From the NCBI RefSeq assembly GCF_015751905.1, contig NZ_JADOUF010000001.1, forward strand, positions 8,555,501 to 8,619,500: DNA of 64,000 bases. The letters are read 5' to 3'. The first letter of the stretch is position 1, and every line of letters starts with the position of its first letter. The stretch is from Longispora fulva. Its GTDB lineage: Bacteria > Actinomycetota > Actinomycetes > Mycobacteriales > Micromonosporaceae. Shown one piece after another: positions 1 through 6,305 of this stretch. The position numbers and the translations under genes are program-made. A model generated the notes under the pieces. It did no database searches, was not told the DNA's origin, and was given only the letters and a program-made list of their open reading frames with translations.

Positions 1-515
1 ATCGACGCCGCCGCGACGAGTGCCCGGCGAGGTTCGCCGCCCCGCCCGCGCACCGACCGGTAGTAGACGACCGTGCCGGCCACGATCAGCGTCCCCTCGA
101 CGACGGCGCTGAGCCAGCCGATCCGCCACAGCCCGAACCCGAGCGTCGGCATGCCGCCGACGTTCCCGGGCAGGATCGGCAGGTCGGCCCGGTGCACGAC
201 CAGGTCAAGGATCCAGTGGCTGAACACGAGGCCGCCGAACAGCAGCCCGCCGCGCCGCCCCCACCGCCACCCGGCCAGGGCCCCGCCGACCGCCGCGATG
301 GCCAGCGCCCCGACTAGGGAGTGGGTGTAGTCGGCGTGGATGACCGCTCCGCCGTAGCCGGGGTGCACCTCGTCGAAGTACTCGATCTTGCCGGACAGGT
401 ACAGGATGACGAAGAAGACGTCGAGCAGCTGGGTGGCGAGCATCAGCGCCCACAGCGGGGTGGTGCGGTCTGCGGTCTTGCTCGCGGCGGCGACCGCGAA
501 GTGTCCGGCGAACAT
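1..515 (-). CDS. Integral membrane protein with an SHWxxDLxVHRxDLP motif, 3' end outside the window
   Basis: The ORF opens with ATG at 515 and runs off the window edge after about 171 codons without a stop. The translation is strongly hydrophobic. It begins MFAGHFAVAAASK, has several predicted membrane segments, and carries the stretch FSHWILDLVVHRADLPILPG near residues 90-110. That His/Asp-rich motif recurs in actinobacterial proteins called permease or membrane-bound hydrolase, and I do not know a proven function. An AAAGG ribosome site lies just upstream. The start overlaps the stop of a 29-codon ORF by one base (TGATG), so the two are probably translationally coupled. No substrate can be proposed. 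Confidence 0.75.
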   Translation of the reverse strand, partial: MFAGHFAVAAASKTADRTTPLWALMLATQLLDVFFVILYLSGKIEYFDEVHPGYGGAVIHADYTHSLVGALAIAAVGGALAGWRWGRRGGLLFGGLVFSHWILDLVVHRADLPILPGNVGGMPTLGFGLWRIGWLSAVVEGTLIVAGTVVYYRSVRGRGGEPRRALVAAAS

Positions 516-604
516 CAGCGGCTGCCTTTCGGGGTACGGGTCGCCCAGCGGTCGAGCCAGCCGCCGAGCAGGATGAACAGCAGGGTGAAGACTATGAAGC
601 TCAT
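515..604 (-). CDS. 29-residue single-pass membrane micro-protein
   Basis: The ORF is too short for ordinary gene finders. The translation starts MSFIVFTLLFILLGGWLDRW and ends ATRTPKGSR. That gives one transmembrane helix (about residues 2-17) followed by a basic tail, a usual inner-membrane micro-protein layout. A GAGAGAGGCGAGG purine-rich ribosome site lies directly upstream. Its TGA shares a base with the ATG of the larger membrane protein, so it is the first cistron of a two-gene unit controlled by the iterated operator at 616-663. Whether it is a partner of the downstream protein or only a coupling leader is unknown. Confidence 0.55.
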   Translation of the reverse strand: MSFIVFTLLFILLGGWLDRWATRTPKGSR

Positions 605-615
605 GCCTCGCCTCT

Positions 616-663
616 CTCACTAACGCACTTAGCTAAGGAATTTAGCTACGGCCATTAGCTACG
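616..663. promoter_or_regulatory. 13-bp-period iterated operator (TTAGCTA repeats)
   Basis: TTAGCTA occurs at 629, 642 and 655, exactly 13 bp apart. A degenerate fourth copy (CTCACTA, 4 of 7 bases) lies at 616. The core TAGCTA is self-complementary and the copy at 629-636 is a full TTAGCTAA palindrome. The array sits 12-59 bp upstream of the minus-strand micro-protein start, which is the promoter zone. A cooperative repressor binding site, for example for a MarR- or TetR-type regulator, is an inference. No regulator gene lies in the window next to it. Confidence 0.6.
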
Positions 664-685
664 TCAACCCCACGGTCGCGCACCA

Positions 686-765
686 TGATCAATTACGGAA
701 CATAGATCTAGTTGATCACCGTGAACAGGGGGGATCGAGCCGGCCACGCGCCGGGACACTAAGCT
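686..765 (+). promoter_or_regulatory. pdxT upstream region: TGATCAA inverted repeat and leaderless -10
   Basis: Arms TGATCAA (686-692) and TTGATCA (712-718) form a perfect 7-bp inverted repeat with 19 bp between them. A TAAGCT hexamer at 760-765 ends 6 nt before the pdxT GTG, and no Shine-Dalgarno is visible. The layout suggests a leaderless transcript with a dyad operator 42 bp upstream. The assignment is from spacing only. Confidence 0.4.
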
Positions 766-771
766 CGCACC

Positions 772-1383
772 GTGAGTGAAGACTTGATCATTGGTGTGTT
801 CGCCCTCCAGGGGGACGTCCGTGAGCACTTGGCCGCCCTGGCCGAGTGCGACGTGGTGGCCCGGCCCGTCCGCCGCCCCGAGGAGCTGGCCTCGGTGCAC
901 GCCCTCGTGATCCCCGGGGGTGAGTCCACGACCATGAGCAAACTGGTCGAGATCTTCGGGATGCTGGAGCCGATCCGGGAGCGGATTCGCGGCGGCATGC
1001 CCGTGTACGGCTCCTGCGCCGGCATGATCATGCTGGCTGACCACGTACTCGACGGCCGCAGCGACCAGGTCTTCTTCGGCGGGATCGACATGGTCGTCCG
1101 GCGCAACGCGTTCGGCCGCCAGGTCGACTCCTTCGAGGCGAATGTCGACCTCGCGGGGGTTGAGGGCGACCCGTTCCACGCCGTGTTCATCCGCGCGCCG
1201 AGGGTCGAATCGGTCGGCGAGGGCGTCGAGGTGCTCTCGCGGATCAGCGGCGGGGACGCTGACGGTACGATCGTGGCGGTGCGGCAGGGCCCCCTGCTGG
1301 CGACGGCGTTCCACCCGGAGTTGACGGGGGACCTGCGCGTACACGCTCTCTTCGTCGAGATGGTGCGCGCCGCCGCGCGTTAG
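772..1383 (+). CDS. pdxT: Pyridoxal 5'-phosphate synthase glutaminase subunit PdxT
   Basis: A class I glutamine amidotransferase of 203 residues, the usual PdxT length. It releases ammonia from glutamine for PdxS, which assembles pyridoxal phosphate from ribose 5-phosphate and glyceraldehyde 3-phosphate in the cytoplasm. The nucleophile is Cys82 in YGSCAGM, with GGESTTMSK near 49-57 and the catalytic His181/Glu183 in FHPEL. The GTG at 772 has no ribosome site and follows a -10-like TAAGCT by 6 nt, so the mRNA is probably leaderless. pdxS, normally adjacent, is not in this window. The neighbour yebC starts 25 nt downstream. Confidence 0.95.
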   Translation: MSEDLIIGVFALQGDVREHLAALAECDVVARPVRRPEELASVHALVIPGGESTTMSKLVEIFGMLEPIRERIRGGMPVYGSCAGMIMLADHVLDGRSDQVFFGGIDMVVRRNAFGRQVDSFEANVDLAGVEGDPFHAVFIRAPRVESVGEGVEVLSRISGGDADGTIVAVRQGPLLATAFHPELTGDLRVHALFVEMVRAAAR

Positions 1384-1408
1384 TCGAGACGACGGAGGAA
1401 AGCGACAG

Positions 1409-2161
1409 ATGAGCGGCCACTCAAAATGGGCGACGACGAAGCACAAGAAGGCCGTCGTCGATGCCAAGCGTGGAAAGATGTTCGCCAAGCTCATCAAGAA
1501 CATCGAGGTCGCCGCGCGCACCGGCGGCGGTGACCCCACGGGCAACCCGACCCTGTTCGACGCCATCCAGAAGGCGAAGAAGAGCTCGGTCCCCAACAAC
1601 AACATCGACGGCGCGGTCAAGCGCGGCTCGGGCGCCGAGGTCGGCGGGGCCGACTGGCAGACGATCATGTACGAGGGCTACGGCCCCAACGGCGTCGCGG
1701 TCCTGATCGAGTGCCTCACCGACAACCGCAACCGCGCGGCCGCCGAGGTGCGCACCGCGCTGTCCCGCAACGGCGGCAGCCTCGCGGACCCGGGCAGCGT
1801 CGCGTACATGTTCAACCGCAAGGGCATCGTGATCATCGGCAAGCAGGGTCGCTCCGAGGACGACATCCTGGAGATCGTGCTCGACGCGGGCGCGGAGGAG
1901 GTCAACGACCTCGGCGACGAGTTCGAGGTGGTCTCCGAGCCGACCGATCTGGTCGCCGTGCGCACCGCGCTCCAGGGCGCCGGCGTGGACTACGAGTCGG
2001 CCGAGTCGAGTTTCGTGCCGACCATGAACGTCCCCCTCGAGGAGGAGGGCGCGCGCAAGATCTTCAAGCTGATCGACGCCCTCGAGGACAGCGACGACGT
2101 GCAGAACGTGTACGCCAACTTCGACGTGTCCGACGAGGTCATGGAGAAGCTGGACGCCTGA
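1409..2161 (+). CDS. yebC: YebC/TACO1-family protein
   Basis: 250 residues beginning [20 protein letters not shown], the diagnostic YebC N-terminus, and full length for the family. Members were long annotated as transcriptional regulators. Newer work links them to relief of ribosome stalling. A GGAGG ribosome site at 1394-1398 sets the start. The gene follows pdxT by 25 nt and lies upstream of ruvCAB, the conserved actinobacterial order pdxT-yebC-ruvC, except that two minus-strand genes are inserted here. A perfect hairpin follows at 2171-2192. Confidence 0.95.
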   Translation: MSGHSKWATTKHKKAVVDAKRGKMFAKLIKNIEVAARTGGGDPTGNPTLFDAIQKAKKSSVPNNNIDGAVKRGSGAEVGGADWQTIMYEGYGPNGVAVLIECLTDNRNRAAAEVRTALSRNGGSLADPGSVAYMFNRKGIVIIGKQGRSEDDILEIVLDAGAEEVNDLGDEFEVVSEPTDLVAVRTALQGAGVDYESAESSFVPTMNVPLEEEGARKIFKLIDALEDSDDVQNVYANFDVSDEVMEKLDA

Positions 2162-2170
2162 GTGCCCGAC

Positions 2171-2192
2171 GCGCCCCGGGTCACCGGGGCGC
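2171..2192. terminator. Hairpin terminator between convergent yebC and the LLM gene
   Basis: Arms GCGCCCCGG (2171-2179) and CCGGGGCGC (2184-2192) form a perfect 9-bp stem with loop GTCA. It starts 9 nt after the yebC stop and overlaps the stop codon of the minus-strand gene. It can serve both directions. There is no U-tract, as is common in high-GC genomes. Confidence 0.65.
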
Positions 2193-3071
2193 GTTGAACT
2201 CGGCGGCCACCGCCTCGAGCACGCGCATGTCGGCCCGGAAGTGTCCGTCGGCCCGCGGCCAGTGCAGGACAAAAGCACCAAAACCCATTTCCGTGTACCG
2301 GCCCACACAGTCCCGGAACGCCGCCACCGAGGCGAGCGGCCGGCTGTCCCCGGTGCCGAGCAGCATCAGCCGGTCCACGTGCCGTCCCGTGGCCGCGCAC
2401 GCCGCGTCCAGCGCCTCGACCTGGGCCTTCGGGTCCCCGACGTCCTGGGTGACCCAGGTCTGCGCGTAGCGGGCCGCCAGCCGGATCCCGCGCGGACCGG
2501 TGCCGGCGATGGTCAGCGGGATCCGGGGCAGCGCGCCGCCGGTCCAGGCGTTCTCCGCCGACCACGTGGGGCCGTGGTGCGTGGTCTCCTCGGCGCTCAG
2601 CAGGGTGTCCACCAGCGTGACCCACTCGGCGAACCGGTCGGCCTTCTCCTTCGGCGGCCACGGGCCCTCGCCGGTCACCCGCACGTCGCTGGAGTTCCCG
2701 CCGGCCCCGACCCCGAGGCTGAACCGGCCGCCGGAGATGTCGTCGATCGCCAGCGCCGCCTTCGCCGTCGTCACCGGGTGCCGGAAGCCTGGGGCCGTGA
2801 CCAGGGTGCCGAGCCCGATCCTGGACGTCACGGCGGCCGCGGCGGCCAGGGTGGCGTACGCGTCGAACCACGGCCGCAGGTCCCGCCAGGCCACGTGGTC
2901 GAACAGCCACGCCCGGCCGAAGCCCAACTCCTCGGCACGCAGCCAGTCGGCCTTCGCTTCCCTCCACGGGGCGGTGGGCCACATCATCACGTCGACCCGG
3001 GGCGCCGCGTCCGCGCGGGCGGGCGGGGCGTCCGCCAGGGGCGGCGTCGGCTCGCGCGGGTCAGAGGTCAT
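2181..3071 (-). CDS. Luciferase-like (LLM class) F420/flavin-dependent oxidoreductase
   Basis: 296 residues with the LLM TIM-barrel pattern: DHVAWRDLRPWFDAYATLAAAA near 60-80, RIGLGTLVTAPGFRHP, then DISGGRFSLGVGAGGN around 120-135 and a C-terminal TIAGTGPRGIRLAARYA. In actinobacteria such proteins usually use coenzyme F420, though FMN is possible. The substrate is unknown. The start at 3071 overlaps the cupin stop in an ATGA junction, which supports it despite a 28-residue proline/alanine-rich N-terminal extension. It is the second gene of a cupin-LLM operon transcribed away from ruvC. Confidence 0.85.
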   Translation of the reverse strand: MTSDPREPTPPLADAPPARADAAPRVDVMMWPTAPWREAKADWLRAEELGFGRAWLFDHVAWRDLRPWFDAYATLAAAAAVTSRIGLGTLVTAPGFRHPVTTAKAALAIDDISGGRFSLGVGAGGNSSDVRVTGEGPWPPKEKADRFAEWVTLVDTLLSAEETTHHGPTWSAENAWTGGALPRIPLTIAGTGPRGIRLAARYAQTWVTQDVGDPKAQVEALDAACAATGRHVDRLMLLGTGDSRPLASVAAFRDCVGRYTEMGFGAFVLHWPRADGHFRADMRVLEAVAAEFNAPR

Positions 3072-3391
3072 GCCGCCGATCCGCTGTAGGGCGGGGCGAA
3101 CACCACCAGGAGGGCCAGATCCTCGGTCACGTCGGTGAACCGGTGCTCCTCGCCCGCCGGTACGAACACCACGGAACCGGGGCCCAGGTCAGCCTCGCCG
3201 TTGGAGGTCACGATCCGCGCCCGGCCGGCCGTCACCACGTAGATCTCGTCCTCGCGGTGCGGCGACTGGTCGTCGTGCCCGCCGGCCCGGATCGAGTACG
3301 TCCCGACGGTCATGTCCGTCGTGCGCAGTGTCTCCACATAGTGGTTCGGCGCGTCGCCCGGCGTGCTGAAGGCGTGTTCGATGAGGCGCAT
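3068..3391 (-). CDS. Small cupin-domain protein
   Basis: 107 residues. A single cupin barrel is visible: [18 protein letters not shown] (motif 1, about residues 43-60) and [15 protein letters not shown] (motif 2, about 71-85), with the metal-ligand His and Glu residues present. Cupins bind a metal and can be isomerases, oxygenases or sensors, and nothing here fixes which. It is the first gene of the operon with the LLM oxidoreductase. The ATG at 3391 lies exactly 6 nt after TAGGGT and has no ribosome site, which indicates leaderless transcription. The LexA box of ruvC lies just upstream of this promoter. Confidence 0.85.
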   Translation of the reverse strand: MRLIEHAFSTPGDAPNHYVETLRTTDMTVGTYSIRAGGHDDQSPHREDEIYVVTAGRARIVTSNGEADLGPGSVVFVPAGEEHRFTDVTEDLALLVVFAPPYSGSAA

Positions 3392-3397
3392 GTCAGT

Positions 3398-3403
3398 ACC
3401 CTA
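3398..3403 (-). promoter_or_regulatory. Leaderless -10 box of the cupin-LLM operon
   Basis: On the minus strand TAGGGT is followed by six bases and then the ATG at 3391. It sits in the short inverted repeat CCTAC-G-GTAGG (3400-3410). No -35 match to TTGACA is obvious at 17 bp. Confidence 0.5.
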
Positions 3404-3416
3404 CGGTAGGTTTTGC

Positions 3417-3430
3417 CGAACAGGTGTTCG
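3417..3430. promoter_or_regulatory. LexA (SOS) box upstream of ruvC
   Basis: CGAACAGGTGTTCG is a dyad of CGAAC and GTTCG separated by 4 bases, matching the core of the actinobacterial SOS box (TCGAAC-N4-GTTCGA, 10 of 12 positions). It lies 17 bp before the ruvC GTG. DNA-damage induction of ruvCAB is established in related bacteria. Because the site sits between divergent promoters, it may also affect the cupin operon. Confidence 0.8.
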
Positions 3431-3446
3431 TCGGAGAGGGCTGAGC

Positions 3447-4004
3447 GTGCGGGTTCTAGGAGTCGACCCGGGGCTGACCCGGTGCGGCGTCGGCGTCGTC
3501 GAGGGGCTGCCCGGCCGCCCCTGCCGGCTCCTGCACGTCGAGGTCATCCGCACCGATCCCGACGCGGACCTGGCGACGCGGCTGCTCGCCGTCTCCGACG
3601 GGATCACGGCGGCCCTGACGGCGTGGCGGCCGGAGCAGGTCGCCGTCGAGCGCGTCTTCAGCCAGAACAACGTGGGCACCGTGATCGGCACGGCCCAGGC
3701 CAGCGGGGTGGCCCTGCTGACGGCGGCGCGCGCGGGGCTGCCCGTGGTGACGTACACGCCGAGTGAGGTCAAGGCCGCCGTCACCGGCTCCGGAACGGCC
3801 GACAAGGCCCAGGTCACGGCGATGGTGACCAAGCTCCTCCAGTTGAAGGTCGCCCCGAGGCCGGCGGACGCCGCCGACGCCCTCGCGCTGGCCATCTGCC
3901 ACGTCTGGAAGGGTGGCACCCAGGCCCGGATCGCAGCGGCGATCCAGGCCGCCAAGACCGCGCAGACGGCCGCGAGGCAGGCGCAGACAGGAGTCCGACG
4001 GTGA
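3447..4004 (+). CDS. ruvC: Holliday junction resolvase RuvC
   Basis: 185 residues starting [14 protein letters not shown]. RuvC is a dimeric RNase H-fold endonuclease that cuts Holliday junctions delivered by RuvAB. The catalytic acids are Asp7, Glu68 (VAVERVF), Asp141 and Asp144 ([12 protein letters not shown]). I chose GTG 3447 over an in-frame ATG at 3363 because GGAGAGGG lies 6 nt upstream, the protein then begins at the family position, and the longer form would span the LexA box and the divergent promoter. The tail after about residue 155 is Ala/Gln rich. It overlaps ruvA by 4 nt. Confidence 0.96.
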   Translation: MRVLGVDPGLTRCGVGVVEGLPGRPCRLLHVEVIRTDPDADLATRLLAVSDGITAALTAWRPEQVAVERVFSQNNVGTVIGTAQASGVALLTAARAGLPVVTYTPSEVKAAVTGSGTADKAQVTAMVTKLLQLKVAPRPADAADALALAICHVWKGGTQARIAAAIQAAKTAQTAARQAQTGVRR

Positions 4005-4615
4005 TAGCGAGCGTGCGCGGTCAGGTGACGGCCATCGGGCCGGACACGGTCGTGGTCGAGGTCGGCGGGGTGGGCCTCGCGCTGCACTGTTCGCCGGGCA
4101 CCCTCGCGGACCTGCGGGTGGGCGCGCAGACCCGGCTGGCGGCGAGCCTTGTGGTCCGCGAGGACTCCCTGACGTTGTACGGGTTCGCCGACGACGACGC
4201 CAAGAGCCTTTTCGAGCTGCTGCAGACCGCGAGCGGGGTCGGGCCGCGGGTGGCGCAGTCCATTCTCGCGGTGCACAGCCCCGACGCGGTGCGGGTCGCG
4301 ATCGCCACGGCCGACACCGCGGCGCTGACCCGTGTGCCGGGGATCGGCAAGAAGGGTGCCGAGCGCCTGGTCCTGGAGCTGCGGGACAAGATCGGGGCGG
4401 TGGCGGTCCTCGACGACGGCGGGGTGACCACGGTCGGCGGGGCGCACGTCTGGCAGGAGCAGGTCCGCCAGGCCCTGACCGGGCTGGGCTGGACGGCCCG
4501 GGACGCGGACTCGGCGGTGTCCGCGGTGCACGAGTCGCTGGACAAGAGCGCGGACCCGCCGCCGGTGCCGGCGCTGCTCAAGCAGGCGATCCGGATGCTC
4601 GGGCGGACCCGGTGA
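4001..4615 (+). CDS. ruvA: Holliday junction branch migration protein RuvA
   Basis: 204 residues. RuvA tetramers clamp the four-way junction and load RuvB. The N-terminal OB fold (MIASVRGQV, about 1-62) is followed by two helix-hairpin-helix motifs ([11 protein letters not shown], about 78-88, and [12 protein letters not shown], about 112-123). A C-terminal RuvB-contacting domain follows a linker (about 145-204). The GTG at 4001 overlaps the ruvC TGA and has AGGAG upstream. It is the middle gene of the SOS-controlled operon. Confidence 0.96.
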   Translation: MIASVRGQVTAIGPDTVVVEVGGVGLALHCSPGTLADLRVGAQTRLAASLVVREDSLTLYGFADDDAKSLFELLQTASGVGPRVAQSILAVHSPDAVRVAIATADTAALTRVPGIGKKGAERLVLELRDKIGAVAVLDDGGVTTVGGAHVWQEQVRQALTGLGWTARDADSAVSAVHESLDKSADPPPVPALLKQAIRMLGRTR

Positions 4616-4646
4616 ACACCCCGGTGGTTTCGTCCGGGGGCCCCCG

Positions 4647-5726
4647 ATGACCGACGAGTTCTTCGACGACGGGTCGATGCTGGTGTCGCCGGACGCGACG
4701 GACGCGGATCTGGCCGCCGAGACCAGCGTCCGGCCGAAGCGGCTGGAGGAGTTCATCGCCCAGCACCGGGTGCGCGAGCAGCTCCAGGTCCTGTTGCAGG
4801 GCGCGGTCCGCCGGGGTTCGCCGCCCGACCACATCCTGCTGTCCGGGCCGCCGGGGCTGGGCAAGACGACCCTGGCGATGATCGTGGCCGCCGAGCTGGG
4901 CACCGGTCTGCGGATGACGTCCGGGCCGGCCATCGAGCGTTCCGGCGACCTGGCGGCGATCCTCACCGGGCTCGGGCCGGGCGACGTGCTGTTCATCGAC
5001 GAGATCCACCGGATCGCGAAGCCCGCCGAGGAGTTGTTGTACTCGGCGATGGAGGACTTCCGGGTCGACGTGATCGTCGGCAAGGGCCCGGGCGCGACGG
5101 CGATCCCGCTGGACGTGGAGCCGTTCACCCTGGTCGGGGCGACCACCCGGGCCGGCCTGCTGACCGGTCCGATGCGCGACCGGTTCGGCTTCGTCGCGCA
5201 CCTGGACTTCTACGAGCCCGACGCGCTGCGCCACATCCTGCACCGTTCGGCCCGGATCCTCGGCGTGGACGTCTCCGACGACGGGGCCGTCGAGATCGCC
5301 GGCCGGTCGCGGGGCACGCCCCGGATCGCCAACCGGCTGCTGCGCCGGGTCCGCGACTACGCCGAGGTGCGGGGCGACGGTCGGGTCACGCTGGACGCCG
5401 CGCAGGCCGCGTTGAAGGTGTACGACGTCGACGAGCTCGGGCTCGACCGGCTGGACCGCGCGGTGCTCCGCGCCCTGGTCACCTCGTTCGGCGGCGGTCC
5501 GGTGGGCCTGTCCACGCTCGCGGTCGCGGTGGGGGAGCAGCCGGACACGGTCGAGGAGGTCTGCGAACCGTTCCTGGTCAGGGCCGGTCTGCTGGCCCGG
5601 ACGCCCCGGGGCCGGATGGCCACGCCGGCCGCGTGGCGGCACCTGGGCCTGCAGCCGCCGGACAGTGCGTTCGGGGCGGCGCAGAGCAGGATCGACCTTC
5701 CGGATATCTTTGGGACTGATCCGTGA
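4647..5726 (+). CDS. ruvB: Holliday junction helicase ATPase RuvB
   Basis: 359 residues. RuvB is a hexameric AAA+ motor that drives branch migration with RuvA. Walker A is GPPGLGKTT (about 68-76), Walker B LFIDEIH (115-121), sensor 1 [10 protein letters not shown], and the C-terminal winged helix includes the family stretch [16 protein letters not shown]. It starts 31 nt after ruvA, the longest gap in this operon, still within the same transcription unit. Confidence 0.96.
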   Translation: MTDEFFDDGSMLVSPDATDADLAAETSVRPKRLEEFIAQHRVREQLQVLLQGAVRRGSPPDHILLSGPPGLGKTTLAMIVAAELGTGLRMTSGPAIERSGDLAAILTGLGPGDVLFIDEIHRIAKPAEELLYSAMEDFRVDVIVGKGPGATAIPLDVEPFTLVGATTRAGLLTGPMRDRFGFVAHLDFYEPDALRHILHRSARILGVDVSDDGAVEIAGRSRGTPRIANRLLRRVRDYAEVRGDGRVTLDAAQAALKVYDVDELGLDRLDRAVLRALVTSFGGGPVGLSTLAVAVGEQPDTVEEVCEPFLVRAGLLARTPRGRMATPAAWRHLGLQPPDSAFGAAQSRIDLPDIFGTDP

Positions 5727-5772
5727 CCGGACCGTGACCCACACCACCCCAGGTGTGTTCCGCGGCACCGAC

Positions 5773-5778
5773 TAGACT
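5773..5778 (+). promoter_or_regulatory. Candidate -10 box for yajC-secD-secF
   Basis: TAGACT lies 45 nt upstream of the chosen yajC GTG in the ruvB-yajC gap. A direct repeat CCGTGACC (5721 and 5732) precedes it. There is no clear -35 hexamer. Confidence 0.35.
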
Positions 5779-5822
5779 CCCCGCGATCCAACTCATCGCG
5801 CGTGACCGGAAGGCTCTACACA

Positions 5823-6167
5823 GTGCTTCTCTCAGAAGGCGCCTCGGGCGGCAGCAGCCTCTTCCCGCTCCTGATGTTCGGCGCGCTGATCGTCGGGATG
5901 TATTTCCTGCTGATCCGCCCGCAGCAGAAGCGGCGCCGGGAGATGGCGGAGCAGCAGCGCAACATCGGGATCGGCGACGAGATCGTCACGATCGGCGGCC
6001 TGTACGGCACCGTGGTCGCGATGGATGACGAGACCATGACTCTGCGTATCGCAGAGGGGGTCAACGCGAGGTACGCGCGGCAGGCCTTCGGTCGCGTCGT
6101 CACTCCGCAGGACGGTTCCAACGAGTCGATCGCTGACGAATCCGGCGAGGGCGACTCCGCTAAGTAA
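5823..6167 (+). CDS. yajC: Preprotein translocase accessory subunit YajC
   Basis: 114 residues with one membrane helix (about 13-31, PLLMFGALIVGMYFLLIRP), then the family signature RPQQKRRREM and a small soluble domain containing GDEIVTIGGLYGTVV. YajC associates with SecDF at the translocon. I chose GTG 5823 because GGAAGG ends 9 nt upstream. A GTG at 5802 would add seven residues but has no ribosome site. The acidic tail (ESIADESGEGDSAK) is unstructured. It is followed by secD and secF in the usual order. Confidence 0.9.
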   Translation: MLLSEGASGGSSLFPLLMFGALIVGMYFLLIRPQQKRRREMAEQQRNIGIGDEIVTIGGLYGTVVAMDDETMTLRIAEGVNARYARQAFGRVVTPQDGSNESIADESGEGDSAK

Positions 6168-6225
6168 CGTTTTCCCGTGGATTCCGGGATGAGGACTTCC
6201 CGAGCGGACGCGGATACTGAATAGT

Positions 6226-6253
6226 CATGTCCGGCCAGTATTGGCCGGACATG
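6226..6253. repeat. 12-bp-arm perfect inverted repeat between yajC and secD
   Basis: Arms CATGTCCGGCCA (6226-6237) and TGGCCGGACATG (6242-6253) flank the loop GTAT. No T-run follows, so a classical terminator is not indicated. The hairpin lies 52 nt before the secD start. It may be a processing or attenuation structure that separates YajC and SecD dosage, or an operator. Confidence 0.6.
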
Positions 6254-6305
6254 CGGCCTGGGCCGGCCTGCGCCGGCGACGACATTGCAGGGAGACGGGA
6301 CAGCC

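Noticed and set aside
3363-3446. ATG start for ruvC at 3363
   Set aside because: Would translate through the LexA box and the divergent promoter. GTG 3447 has a good ribosome site and the family N-terminus.
5802-5822. GTG 5802 as the yajC start
   Set aside because: No ribosome site, and GGAAGG is correctly placed for GTG 5823.
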